A stretch of DNA of 34,437 nt. It comes from Actinomycetes bacterium. GTDB taxonomy: Bacteria; Actinomycetota; Actinomycetes; Propionibacteriales; Propionibacteriaceae. The stretch spans positions 1 through 34,437 of the forward strand of contig JAEVYS010000086.1 in assembly GCA_023392635.1 (NCBI GenBank), written 5' to 3'. Positions 1 to 7,936 of this stretch are shown piece by piece (the stretch's first letter is position 1; every line of letters begins with the position of its first letter). The notes under the pieces were generated by a model, which was given only the letters and a program-made list of their open reading frames with translations, ran no database searches and had not been told where the DNA came from. Position numbers and translations under genes: made by a program.

Positions 1-22
1 AATTTGCCGAGTTGCGAATCAC
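1..22. repeat. 3' flank repeat block a, copy 1
   Basis: This 22-bp block matches 3947-3968 at 19 of 22 positions by eye (core TTGCCGAG..GCGAATCAC). Both copies lie downstream of a diguanylate cyclase gene, so they probably belong to the same segmental duplication. The first copy touches the window edge and may extend further left. Confidence 0.55.
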
Positions 23-83
23 AGGTTCGCCCTCCGCAGGCTGAATCCCGTCGAGTCGACCGGATGGAGTAGCTAGTTCTCGA

Positions 84-111
84 TATTGGCGGGAATTCAC
101 AATCTATTGGC
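84..111. repeat. 3' flank repeat block b, copy 1
   Basis: This block (ATTGGCG..AATTCACAA...ATTGGC) matches about 3974-4000 at 21 of 27 positions. It is internally organised as two TTGGC motifs around AATTCACAA. In copy 1 it lies about 60 bp after block a; in copy 2 only about 5 bp after it. The function is unknown. Confidence 0.5.
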
Positions 112-326
112 AGCTGCGAGCAACCTCTCGAATGCCTCGCCGGGTTATAGCCGAGCTTGTGGCACATCACGAAGCACTTCGCCATTCGCGATTATCAATC
201 GCCTGCAGTTTTGCGTAGGACGCCTGGAGGCGGCTCGACTTTCAATTTCGAAAGAGACCGACATTCAGCACGTTCAGCGATTGCGCCGCAGGTACGGCAG
301 CGGGAGATAGAGGCGACCTGCCCCGC

Positions 327-1682
327 CTACTTGTGCAGCTTGAACCTCCCGCTGATCAACGCCAGTGCGCCTCTGCGCGTCCCGGTGATCCTGTGCTGCT
401 GGTCGTCGTTTGCGGTGACCACGCAATTGCGGCCGCGGTTCTTGGCCAGGTACAGCGCCTGGTCCGCCTGCCGGAAGACGTCTTCGAATCTCTGATCGTC
501 CCCTGAGGTCGCCACGCCGAAGCTTGCGGTGATCGGCAGCGGATTTTCCGGGATGAAGTTGGTCTGCAAGACCCGGTGCCGCAGCTTTTCGGCCAGGTCC
601 GACGCGTCCGCCAGGCTCGCGCCCGGACAGACGAGCACGAACTCCTCACCACCCCATCGACCCACGGCATCCGTGTTGCGAATGCTGGAGCTCAGGATCT
701 CGCCCATCGTGCGCAGCACCCGGTCGCCCACGTGGTGACCGCGTTCGTCGTTGACGCGCTTGAAGTGATCGAGATCGATCACGATGACGCTCGCCGATAC
801 GCGCGTGATGCCCAGCGCCGCAACGAACTGGCCGATGCCGTGGCGATTCTGCACGCCCGTCAGCGCATCGATCGTCGAGAGCTTCTGGTACATCTCCTTC
901 TCACTCTCGAGATCGTGGATTTGCCTGCGATGCGCGCGGCGCATCAGCAGCCACTGCGACGTTCCATACGTCGTGCCCAGGATCATCCAGATACACAGGA
1001 TGCCGAGGTACCAGTACTCCGCGCTGATCCAGTCGCCCACGAACTCGATCTTGTCGACCTGGAAGTCGTGCCGGCTTCCAGAGAGATCGATATTCCCCTG
1101 CAGATCGACGTTGAGGACGATCGCGTTGCTCACGTCCATCTGCGAAAACTCGCGCGGCTGGTTGTAGCTGGTCGTCCACCACTCGGCCACGGTGAACTCG
1201 CTCATGCTGAGCGCGATGGGCTGGGCGAGGTCCTTGGCCGGGATGTTGACGAAGTTGAACTTGGTCGAATTGCCGTCGTCGATTTTCGAGAACCGCGGGT
1301 CGAAACTGCGGATGCTGACTCGCACGTACTGCGACTTCCCGGTGTACCGGATCGCCAGGTTGAGAGCCTTATAACGCGAGAGATCGACGCCCTGGCTCAG
1401 GTTGTTCGTCGCCAGCATGTAGCCGAAGTTGCAGCTCTGCCAGACGGTCGCGTGAGGAACCCGGCAGTCGTAGTGGAGATGCGCCCGGTCGATCCACTTC
1501 ATTTCCGCGGGCGGACCATCGCCGCTCTGCCCCAGGAAGAAGTTGCCGGTTTCCGGCGAGCTGGTGATCGTCAGCCGGCGTTCCGGCAGAAAACGATGCC
1601 CGATCACGGCCAGCAGCGTGAGCAGCATGACGATCAGCAAGGCCGCTGATTGATTGGGTTTTCGATGCTGGGATTCGGTCAT
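327..1682 (-). CDS. membrane diguanylate cyclase (GGDEF), paralogue 1
   Basis: This 451-aa protein should make cyclic di-GMP from two GTP at the inner membrane. A transmembrane helix lies near residues 12-31, then about 190 residues of presumably periplasmic sensor domain, a second helix near 224-246, a short cytoplasmic linker and a GGDEF domain. The active-site motif GGEEF is at about 344-348, and an inhibitory-site RxxD (RNTD) lies at 335-338, exactly five residues before it, so both catalysis and product inhibition look intact. The sensor domain is not one I recognise. I chose the ATG at 1682 over the one at 1715 because the paralogue at 4036-5373 aligns from this point; neither site has a strong ribosome binding site. 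The two proteins are close paralogues throughout, sensor included. Confidence 0.93.
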   Translation of the reverse strand: MTESQHRKPNQSAALLIVMLLTLLAVIGHRFLPERRLTITSSPETGNFFLGQSGDGPPAEMKWIDRAHLHYDCRVPHATVWQSCNFGYMLATNNLSQGVDLSRYKALNLAIRYTGKSQYVRVSIRSFDPRFSKIDDGNSTKFNFVNIPAKDLAQPIALSMSEFTVAEWWTTSYNQPREFSQMDVSNAIVLNVDLQGNIDLSGSRHDFQVDKIEFVGDWISAEYWYLGILCIWMILGTTYGTSQWLLMRRAHRRQIHDLESEKEMYQKLSTIDALTGVQNRHGIGQFVAALGITRVSASVIVIDLDHFKRVNDERGHHVGDRVLRTMGEILSSSIRNTDAVGRWGGEEFVLVCPGASLADASDLAEKLRHRVLQTNFIPENPLPITASFGVATSGDDQRFEDVFRQADQALYLAKNRGRNCVVTANDDQQHRITGTRRGALALISGRFKLHK

Positions 1683-1775
1683 TCTGCCGCCACGCCTGCG
1701 ATTCGCTATCGGCAATCGCAGACGAAGATTGACGCATCCTCGCCCGAAATATGCCCGGCAACCGTGAACGGGTTC

Positions 1776-2522
1776 TCAGAGGCCTTGCCATCTCTCCGGC
1801 ACGGCGGCCATGAGGGAAGCGCCCAGCACATCGAGCAGTTTCGCCGGCGGCCAGGCTGTCGGCGGAGCTATGCGACCGTTGAGATCGTAGGCCTGAAATC
1901 CGCGGTACTCGTGGCCCTGAGGATATTGGCTACAGCTGCCGTTCTCATCGTAGAAGAGCGTCTCTTCTGTCTGCGTGATCCAACCCCAGGCAAATTGGCT
2001 GCCGCGATTCCACGGCTTGCGATTTTCCCGGATGGAGTTCTTGCGCAGCACGCGCACCGACACCACCACGCCAGGTGCGTCGCGCAGCACCCGGTGCATG
2101 TCTTCCTGCCATCCCGCGCGTGGCTCCGCCCACGTGACCTTGGCGATGCGCTCGTTCCAGTGCTCGACGACTGTTGGCTCTGTCGCGAGAGGTGAATCGC
2201 AGGAGGTCACTTCGCCTTCGTATACGTAGCCTCGCAAGACTGGCTCCGGCTGCACGAAGAACACTGTCGTCAGTGCCACGAGCGACGCGGCAACGTACAG
2301 CAGGCGCCATTGGGATGCCGCCGGTAGTTTGAGGGCTGAGCAAACGCCCCGGAGAACGAGGCCCAGCACGATACCCGCCGGGCCGCTGATGAAGATGCCG
2401 ACGAGCGGACCCTGATTCGAGTCCGGCGAGAAGACCATCGGGCCGATGAATCCGGCGATGAAGCCGATGGCGCCGAGGATCAGGATCCATTTCAGCCCGG
2501 GTGGTGCGGAGGTCTTGGTCAC
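1776..2522 (-). CDS. hypothetical membrane protein, three N-terminal helices
   Basis: I do not recognise this 248-aa family with certainty. It has three hydrophobic segments near residues 11-32, 38-60 and 70-90, followed by a soluble domain of about 155 residues rich in Trp and Arg, with two Cys (about 107 and 196). The start is a GTG with a G-rich stretch upstream. It lies 93 bp upstream of the first diguanylate cyclase on the same strand, so co-transcription is possible, but nothing else links them. The topology suggests an inner-membrane protein with a C-terminal domain on one side of the membrane. Confidence 0.7.
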   Translation of the reverse strand: MTKTSAPPGLKWILILGAIGFIAGFIGPMVFSPDSNQGPLVGIFISGPAGIVLGLVLRGVCSALKLPAASQWRLLYVAASLVALTTVFFVQPEPVLRGYVYEGEVTSCDSPLATEPTVVEHWNERIAKVTWAEPRAGWQEDMHRVLRDAPGVVVSVRVLRKNSIRENRKPWNRGSQFAWGWITQTEETLFYDENGSCSQYPQGHEYRGFQAYDLNGRIAPPTAWPPAKLLDVLGASLMAAVPERWQGL

Positions 2523-2580
2523 GAGACCAAGAATCCCCCGCCTCCAATGGATGCCCTAACGACTGGATCTCAGTTTGGGT

Positions 2581-2781
2581 CTAGTAGTGGCTCGATGAAC
2601 TGCGTGTGCTGCTGTGGCTCTTGGTATTCGAGCTCTTGTGGGTGTTGCTGCGGTACGCGGGCTTCTTGGGGGTGCTGTGGGCGGTCTTGTGCTGGGTGCT
2701 GTGCGAATTGGTGCTGCCTGCCAAAGTGGCACTCGAAGAGAATACGAATGCCGCGAGCATGAGAGCCGTCGTGAACTTCAT
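2581..2781 (-). CDS. small secreted Ser/Thr/His/Lys-rich protein
   Basis: This 66-aa protein starts at an ATG (2781) preceded by a strong GGAGAGGAGG ribosome binding site, much better than the in-frame upstream start at 2931. Residues 1-22 form a clear Sec signal peptide (MKF, hydrophobic core, ATLAG). The mature part of about 44 residues is almost only Ser, Thr, His, Lys, Asn and Tyr and ends in a run of serines, SSSSHY. It has no fold I can name and is probably disordered, basic and exported. Metal or polyanion binding through the histidines and lysines is only a guess. The strong signal peptide and ribosome binding site argue that it is a real gene. Confidence 0.72.
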   Translation of the reverse strand: MKFTTALMLAAFVFSSSATLAGSTNSHSTQHKTAHSTPKKPAYRSNTHKSSNTKSHSSTRSSSSHY

Positions 2782-2923
2782 GATTGCCTCCTCTCCATCC
2801 TGGATACGGGACCGTCGTAGCCTACGAAAATGTGCGGCGTGACGAGGACAGGATGATACATAACGGTAGCTAGGGAACGGTGTTTCCGACGCTGACGTTC
2901 CCGCGGGAACGCGCGTCACCGCG

Positions 2924-3418
2924 TCAGTCATAGTCGATCGATACCCATTCAGGCGAGTCCAGCGGCAGACTGGCGAGCCGCTCGAGTTCCCTCAGACGCT
3001 CGACGACGATCCTTCTCGCAGCGTCCGGCAGATCGGTCCAAAAGAACTCGCACTCGCGGGAATCATCGTCGACCGTGCACCGAACGATGTTGGGCGCGCA
3101 ATCCAGCGCGTCGAGCAAATATTCCTTTGCAAAGTCTCTATCCAGTTCGGCATGGAGCTGGTCAGTGCCTGCGATATACCCAAAGCCATTGAAATATGCC
3201 GTCGTGGCCGCTCGCAGCAGACCAGAACCGCACACTGCTTCGCGGCGCGCCACTTCTGCGTAGATCCGCTCGAACTGGTCTACCAGCGCATCCGCCAGCG
3301 CGCCCAGTACGCCATCGCTTCCATTGAGCGGTCCGTCATCGATCATGAGCAACAAGTGTTCGCAATCGCCGGCCTTTCCGCAAAACTGGCAACACGGATT
3401 CTCGTCCATTTCGCTCAT
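2924..3418 (-). CDS. hypothetical protein with N-terminal CxxC zinc-type motif
   Basis: This 164-aa acidic protein begins at the ATG at 3418, which has GAGGA at good spacing; the same frame is open up to 3619, but that extension runs past the stop of the next gene and has no protein-like features. Residues 8-19 read CCQFCG....CEH, a likely small zinc-binding knuckle. The rest is predicted helical, with several acidic stretches and a Trp near the C-terminus. I do not recognise the family. It lies 131 bp downstream of the small helical protein gene at 3550-3882, on the same strand. Confidence 0.65.
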   Translation of the reverse strand: MSEMDENPCCQFCGKAGDCEHLLLMIDDGPLNGSDGVLGALADALVDQFERIYAEVARREAVCGSGLLRAATTAYFNGFGYIAGTDQLHAELDRDFAKEYLLDALDCAPNIVRCTVDDDSRECEFFWTDLPDAARRIVVERLRELERLASLPLDSPEWVSIDYD

Positions 3419-3549
3419 CGGATCCTCTGTCCAGAATGTTGGCGAATCGAAATTGAGAAGGACCGCGCTTCCGTGATGGATGGAGAGCAGGTGCTGCGTC
3501 AGCTGCCGCCTCGTCTTGATGTGCTTCCAGGTCACCGACGCTGGGCCTC

Positions 3550-3882
3550 TCAGCCCGTGGATTCCACCGGGAACTGCTCTTCCGGGAGCCTGGGAGTGCT
3601 CGGGAGCAGCTGCTCGCACATCCAGGTCAGATTGGTCTTTTCGTCTTCCGAGAGCTTTCCCGCGTCGACGACAGCCGCCACGCAGGGGATCAGTTCGTTG
3701 TAGGGGTGTCTGTCACGGAAGTCGGCATGATCGCTCAGCCACTGCTCGAGGAAGTTGAACTCCATGCGATTCAGGACGCGATCGGCGACGATGCCTTCGA
3801 TGAGACCGAGGAGAGATTTGATGGATCTCTCCACCCGCGAGCGGCAGGTCCGCTGTGCGGGAGGATTGGCTTTGGAGTGCAC
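3550..3882 (-). CDS. small helical protein resembling the N-terminal region of BRCT proteins
   Basis: The protein (about 110 aa) contains a repeated pattern LLGLIEGIVADRVLNRMEF...WL and AAVVDAGKLSEDEK..L, typical of the acidic helical region that precedes a BRCT domain in a family of bacterial BRCT/DNA-ligase-like proteins. No BRCT domain follows: the frame ends after a short Pro-rich tail, and the downstream frames do not resemble BRCT. It is therefore either a stand-alone version or a truncated gene. The start is uncertain: there is no good ATG; a GTG at 3882 has GAGAA upstream, and a TTG at 3918 would give 122 aa. The family assignment is from memory of the pattern. Confidence 0.5.
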   Translation of the reverse strand: MHSKANPPAQRTCRSRVERSIKSLLGLIEGIVADRVLNRMEFNFLEQWLSDHADFRDRHPYNELIPCVAAVVDAGKLSEDEKTNLTWMCEQLLPSTPRLPEEQFPVESTG

Positions 3883-3946
3883 GATGCGTTCTCGGCTTGC
3901 AGTGCTGATGTTCAGCAAAGGGCTTTAGCCTAGTCAGGCGCCCGAC

Positions 3947-3968
3947 AAATTGCCGAGCCGCGAATCAC
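3947..3968. repeat. 3' flank repeat block a, copy 2
   Basis: This is the second copy of the block at 1-22 (19 of 22 identical). It lies 68 bp beyond the stop codon of the second diguanylate cyclase. Confidence 0.55.
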
Positions 3969-3973
3969 ACGGT

Positions 3974-4000
3974 GTTGGCGCCAATTCACAAGAGATTGGC
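3974..4000. repeat. 3' flank repeat block b, copy 2
   Basis: This is the second copy of the block at 84-111 (about 21 of 27 identical). It lies 36 bp beyond the stop codon of the second diguanylate cyclase and supports duplication of the cyclase gene together with its 3' flank. Confidence 0.5.
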
Positions 4001-4035
4001 GGAAATGAGCAAGTCATTTCGCTCGGGCCGTGAGG

Positions 4036-5373
4036 CTACTTGTGCAGCTTGAACCGCCCGCTGATCAACGCCCAGGTGCCCTTCCGCGCCCCCGTAACCT
4101 TGTGCATCTGATCTTCACTCGCACAAACGACGCAGTTGCGACCCCGACTCTTCGCAAGATACAGCGCCTGGTCCGCCTGCTGGAACGCATCCGCGAAGCT
4201 GGCACCCGCCGGTGACGTCGCCACGCCAAAGCTCGCCGTCACCGCCACCGGATCTTCTGCGATGAAGTTCGTCTGCATGATCCGCTGACGAAGCTTCTCG
4301 GCCAGATCCGCAGCCTTGGACAGGCTCGCACCCGGGCACACGAGAATGAACTCTTCTCCACCCCAGCGGCCCAGGCCGTCGGTGTTGCGCGTATGCGCCC
4401 GCAGGATCTCACCCACCGTCTGCAGCACACGATCACCCGCGTAGTGCCCGCGATGGTCATTGATCTTCTTGAAGTGGTCGAGATCGATGACGATGACGCT
4501 GGTCGGTAGATTGGCGTGCTGCAGCGATGCGATGAACTGTTCGATGCCGTGGCGGTTCAGCACCTTCGTGAGTCCGTCGATGGTCGAAAGCTTCTGGTAC
4601 TTGTCCTTCTCGCCCTGCAGCTCGCGGTGCTGGCGACGGAGGCGCAACCACTGCGAGGTGATGTAGCGGGTCGCCGCGATCATCCAGGCGATCAGGATGC
4701 CGAGATACCAGTACTCGGCGCTGATCCAGTCGCCCGTGAATTCGACCTTGTCGACCTGGATGTCGTGATCCGTACCCGAGGGCTCGCCCTGCAGGTAGAC
4801 GGAGAACGCGATGGCGTTGCTCAGGTCTGGCTGCGCGTGTTCACGCGGCAGGTTGTATTGCGCGACCCACCACTCGGGCACCGTGAACTCGTGCAGGTCG
4901 ATGGGAACCGTTGTCGCGAGATCCTTCGGCTGCAGATTCAGCGCATTGAACTTCGTGGTGTTGAAGTCGTCCGCTCGGGAGAATCGGGGGTCGAAGTTCC
5001 GGATCGCCACGCGCACGTAGCGCGCTGAACCGGCGTAGCGGATGGTGAGATTCAGCTTGTGGAAGCGGGACAGATCGATGCCGTGCGCGATGTCCTTGTC
5101 CCGGAACAACTCATAGGTGTAGCCGCAACTCGCGCCCGGCGCGTCCTTGGCAAAGTGGCATTTGAAGTGCACGTGCGGCTGGTCGATCCAGTCGACCTGG
5201 GTCAGGGTCTCCTCGCCCTTGGTGATGTAGAAGACCGCGCCTTTCTGCGCGGGGTCGAGCGTCAGGCGGCGTGCGGGCAGGAAGCGATGCGCGACCAGGG
5301 CGATGAGGGTCAGAAGGACGCCCGCGGCCAGGATGGCCGACTGGCGGGAGATTTTCTCGGGGAGATCGACCAT
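4036..5373 (-). CDS. membrane diguanylate cyclase (GGDEF), paralogue 2
   Basis: This 445-aa protein has the same layout as the protein at 327-1682: a transmembrane helix near residues 13-31, a periplasmic sensor of about 190 residues, a second helix near 222-242 and a C-terminal GGDEF domain. GGEEF is at about 338-342 and the RNTD inhibitory site at 329-332, so it should be active and product-inhibited. Long stretches are identical between the two, including the end LISGRFKLHK. I prefer the ATG at 5373 (GAAGG about 11 bp upstream) to the one at 5511, because it matches the paralogue's start and the signal-anchor follows directly. It is divergent from the hydrolase gene at 5607. The sensors differ enough that the signals may differ. 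Confidence 0.93.
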   Translation of the reverse strand: MVDLPEKISRQSAILAAGVLLTLIALVAHRFLPARRLTLDPAQKGAVFYITKGEETLTQVDWIDQPHVHFKCHFAKDAPGASCGYTYELFRDKDIAHGIDLSRFHKLNLTIRYAGSARYVRVAIRNFDPRFSRADDFNTTKFNALNLQPKDLATTVPIDLHEFTVPEWWVAQYNLPREHAQPDLSNAIAFSVYLQGEPSGTDHDIQVDKVEFTGDWISAEYWYLGILIAWMIAATRYITSQWLRLRRQHRELQGEKDKYQKLSTIDGLTKVLNRHGIEQFIASLQHANLPTSVIVIDLDHFKKINDHRGHYAGDRVLQTVGEILRAHTRNTDGLGRWGGEEFILVCPGASLSKAADLAEKLRQRIMQTNFIAEDPVAVTASFGVATSPAGASFADAFQQADQALYLAKSRGRNCVVCASEDQMHKVTGARKGTWALISGRFKLHK

Positions 5374-5538
5374 TGCGCGCGGGTGGCCTTCGAAGTGGAC
5401 TGCCAGGGACGGCAGTGCCCGGAACGTTATCGGCGGTTGTGGGCGGACATTGAGTGGAATTTCCACGTTATGTTGGCGCACTGCAAGAGGGGGCGCGGCG
5501 CGCCACGCCAATAGAAACCCCTACTCTTGTATCGCGTT

Positions 5539-5555
5539 GGGAGCCTACGGCTCCC
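5539..5555. other. hairpin in the leader of the hydrolase gene
   Basis: GGGAGCC-TAC-GGCTCCC forms a perfect 7-bp stem with a 3-nt loop, 52 bp before the hydrolase start codon. No T tract follows, so it is not a normal intrinsic terminator. It could be a small structured 5' leader or a copy of a short palindromic repeat; no second copy was noticed in this window. Confidence 0.4.
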
Positions 5556-5606
5556 CCGCCTTGCTCCCTACAGCGCGCGATCCAGGTCGAACGGAGACTG
5601 CGCGCC

Positions 5607-6425
5607 ATGATGCAGCGCTGCGGCTTCGAGCACGATGGCCTGACACTGTCTTACCTCGACAGCGGTGGAGACAAGCCGCTGATCGTCGCGCTGCATGCGT
5701 TGTGGATGGAGGCGCGCACCTTCGAGAATTTCGCGCAGTCGATGCCGGAGTGGCGCGTCGTGTCGCTGGATCAGCGTGGCCACGGGCTCAGCGACCATGC
5801 CTCTGACTACTCACGCGAGGCGTTCGTCGGCGATATCGCCGCACTGCTGGATCGTCTCGATGCCCGCGAACCCGTGGTGCTGATCGGCAATTCGTTGGGT
5901 GGCACCAATGCGTTCGTGTTCGCGGCCCGGGATCCCGAACGCGTGCGGGCGCTGGTGGTCGAAGAGGGACCGGCGGAGCAGCATGAGTCGTTCGCATTCA
6001 TCCGCGACTGGCGTGGCCTCTACTCCACCCGCGAAGCGCTCGAACAGAAGATCGGCGAACGGCTGGCATGGTCGGTGAAGCCGAGTTTCCGGGAAACGGC
6101 GTATGGCTGGACGCTGGCATTCGAGCCCGAGGAACTCGTCGCCATGATGGACGGGCTGAGCGGAGATTATTGGGACGACTGGATGGCGAGCACGTGCCCT
6201 GCGCTGGTGGTGCGCGGAGCAGACAGCAAGGCCATCGACGGCAAACTACTCGAGGCCATGGCCGCACGGCGGCCGAACACCGAGATCGTCACGCTGAGAG
6301 CCGGGCACGTGACCCATCACGATGATCCTGCCGGCTTCGTTGCCCGGGTGCGGGAATTCCTGGAAAGGCTACACGCGGCGGGACGTACCGCACCCGCCGC
6401 GCAGAACCGGCGTATCGCGCGCTAA
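5607..6425 (+). CDS. alpha/beta hydrolase
   Basis: This 272-aa protein is a single-domain alpha/beta hydrolase. The nucleophile elbow GNSLGG places the catalytic Ser at 96; the acid is probably Asp206 in GADS and the base His234 in AGHVTHH. The oxyanion-hole strand reads IVALHALWM (His30) and the DQRGHGLSD motif (55-63) is typical of the family. A helical cap lies between about 120 and 195. The substrate cannot be read from sequence; esters, lactones or epoxide/haloalkane-type substrates are all possible for this fold. The ATG at 5607 has ACGGAGA upstream; the frame is open from 5454 but the extension has no conserved features. No signal peptide, so it is probably cytoplasmic. Confidence 0.9.
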   Translation: MMQRCGFEHDGLTLSYLDSGGDKPLIVALHALWMEARTFENFAQSMPEWRVVSLDQRGHGLSDHASDYSREAFVGDIAALLDRLDAREPVVLIGNSLGGTNAFVFAARDPERVRALVVEEGPAEQHESFAFIRDWRGLYSTREALEQKIGERLAWSVKPSFRETAYGWTLAFEPEELVAMMDGLSGDYWDDWMASTCPALVVRGADSKAIDGKLLEAMAARRPNTEIVTLRAGHVTHHDDPAGFVARVREFLERLHAAGRTAPAAQNRRIAR

Positions 6426-6613
6426 GTCCTGCCGGTGCGAGGGCCCAGGAAGAACCACAGGATCAGGCCCAGGAGCGGAAGCACGATCACGATCACAGTC
6501 CAGAGCACCTTTTTCTCGGTGGAAGCAGAGCTCTGGAAGATGTTGATGATGGCCCAGACGTCGCCGATGAGGATGAGCAGGCCCAGGAGGCCGTTGTAGC
6601 CGGTGTTGAACAT
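6422..6613 (-). CDS. small membrane protein with PLDc_N-type domain
   Basis: This 63-aa protein has two hydrophobic helices (about 8-25 and 38-56), the second ending in LILWFFLGPR. This is the pattern of the PLDc_N family, a membrane module found alone or before phospholipase D nuclease domains. No phospholipase domain follows, so it is a stand-alone membrane protein of unknown role. The ATG at 6613 has GGGGAAAG upstream, which decides the start over 6643. It is convergent with the hydrolase gene, overlapping it by 4 bp. Confidence 0.75.
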   Translation of the reverse strand: MFNTGYNGLLGLLILIGDVWAIINIFQSSASTEKKVLWTVIVIVLPLLGLILWFFLGPRTGRT

Positions 6614-6685
6614 TTTTCTTTCCCCTGGATGAACTGGTCGCATTCTGCGCCTGATCGGCTGGCGGTGAAACCTCCGGGCGAGGCT

Positions 6686-7405
6686 CTAGTCTTTCAGCAC
6701 GAACTTGACCTTGAACCTGATGCACGACTCCGGCAGAGGCTTACCGTTCTCTGTTCCAGCCGCGTATCGCGTCGCTTTTGCGACCTTGATGGCGGCGGCA
6801 TCCAGATCGGGGAAGCCAGAGGTATCCGTGACGATGGGTTCGCGCAGCAGCTGGCTATCGGCACCGACGCAGGCCTGGATGACCGGCGTACCCTGCTCCT
6901 GGCGGCGAACGGAGCCGGCGGGGTAGTAGTCGATCGGGTTGGCCGCACGGGTCACCTGCGAGGGTGCGCCTGCCTTCTCTTCAATGACCTTGTCCCAGTT
7001 GCAAACCGTTTCGAACAATTTCTCGGAGGCCGTTCCGGGCTGGACCGCGCGAAACTTCAGTGCGTAGCCCGGAACTTCGACCTTACCGACAACCTGGTTT
7101 TCGGCGTCGTGCAAGATCGCCTGGGAAATCGCATCCGTTCGATTCGCGCAATTGAAATGTCGCTGGGTCGTCTCTGAACGAAAGGTGCCCGCGCCGGGTG
7201 GTTTGCCGGGGTAGTTGGCCGGAATGTGCTGGTCGGAGTCGAAGGCCAACTTGACCCAGGCCTTTCGGACGTCCCCGGCTCGCGTGATACCTGCCGTGTC
7301 GAGAAAGATGGCACTGCCCTTCTCCTTGAATTCGGCGACCTGCTGCCAGGTTTCGGCTTTGGCCACAGAGACCACTAACAACAGCCCGATCAGGACACGG
7401 CGCAT
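6686..7405 (-). CDS. periplasmic protein: surface-adhesin-E-like N-domain and TonB C-terminal domain
   Basis: This 239-aa protein has a signal peptide (residues 1-17, cut after AKA). Residues about 19-140 follow the pattern of the small surface-adhesin protein E-like family (W..V.......IFLD...I.....VRKAWVKL, with two Cys). Residues about 155-239 look like a TonB C-terminal domain: YYPAGSVRRQEQGTPVIQACVG, then GFPDLDAAAIKVAKATRYAAG...G.P. Cys179 and Cys231 may pair. There is no N-terminal anchor helix or long Pro linker, so it is not a classical energy-transducing TonB; stand-alone TonB-C proteins of this kind are often exported with unknown roles. It lies about 100 bp downstream of the MAPEG gene, on the same strand. 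Confidence 0.75.
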   Translation of the reverse strand: MRRVLIGLLLVVSVAKAETWQQVAEFKEKGSAIFLDTAGITRAGDVRKAWVKLAFDSDQHIPANYPGKPPGAGTFRSETTQRHFNCANRTDAISQAILHDAENQVVGKVEVPGYALKFRAVQPGTASEKLFETVCNWDKVIEEKAGAPSQVTRAANPIDYYPAGSVRRQEQGTPVIQACVGADSQLLREPIVTDTSGFPDLDAAAIKVAKATRYAAGTENGKPLPESCIRFKVKFVLKD

Positions 7406-7509
7406 TCGACTCCCCTCTGATTCGCGGTACCCGGAGGAATGCTACCCCGCCTGTTAGTAGACCGCGCGGCCAATCTCATCTTTCTGTGCCGGATTCCAAG
7501 GATCCGGGG

Positions 7510-7929
7510 TTAGCCGTGGCGTGCCGCCATGATGATGAGCACCAGGAAGCTCACCAGTTGCACCGAGTAGAACGAGAACCTCACCGCCACGAACGTATTC
7601 GTCTGCACGTGCGAGATGTGCACGCAGGACTGGACAATGCGCGCCGCGAGCGTGGCAATGCACAGTGCGTCGACCACCGGCCCATGCAGGCCGGTGATGC
7701 CGATGAGGTACACGACCGCACCGAACACCGGCAGATTCTCGATGCAATTCGCATGCGCCCGCGTGCCGCGCTGGTACCACCCTGCCCCTTCCGGCGCATC
7801 GTGCCGAAACGACGCGATCGCCGCCTTCGCGAACAGGATATTCCCCCAGCGATACACGCCCACCGTCGCCATCAGGAGCGCGAGCGTCCAGGCCGCGAAG
7901 CCGAGCAGTGCCCACTGGGGGATGGTCAT
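7510..7929 (-). CDS. MAPEG family membrane protein
   Basis: The 139-aa protein has four hydrophobic helices (about 7-27, 65-82, 84-103 and 115-135) and the family signature RAHANCIENLPVF (about 56-68), with the conserved Arg-Ala-His and Glu-Asn that contact glutathione in eukaryotic MAPEG enzymes. Bacterial MAPEG proteins are mostly uncharacterised; glutathione transferase or peroxidase activity is possible. Its start is 7 bp after the stop of the di-iron protein gene on the same strand, which suggests an operon. Confidence 0.85.
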   Translation of the reverse strand: MTIPQWALLGFAAWTLALLMATVGVYRWGNILFAKAAIASFRHDAPEGAGWYQRGTRAHANCIENLPVFGAVVYLIGITGLHGPVVDALCIATLAARIVQSCVHISHVQTNTFVAVRFSFYSVQLVSFLVLIIMAARHG

Positions 7930-7936
7930 GACGCCC

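Larger units (their letters stand above)
1..326. other. non-coding stretch downstream of diguanylate cyclase 1
   Basis: No convincing gene is seen here. Short open frames exist but have no recognisable protein features and overlap one another. The stretch does contain two short blocks (about 1-22 and 84-111) that reappear downstream of the second diguanylate cyclase, so it is at least partly a duplicated 3' flank. No clear terminator hairpin with a T tract is visible. Confidence 0.5.

Noticed and set aside
576..1649. Long open frame on the plus strand opposite diguanylate cyclase 1 (357 codons)
   Set aside because: It is the antisense shadow of a high-GC gene, Arg/Ala/Asp-rich and without any protein motif; the GGDEF gene on the other strand is certain.
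3419..3619. N-terminal extension of the CxxC protein, or a lost BRCT domain
   Set aside because: The extension has no BRCT pattern and a good ribosome binding site lies in front of the shorter start at 3418.
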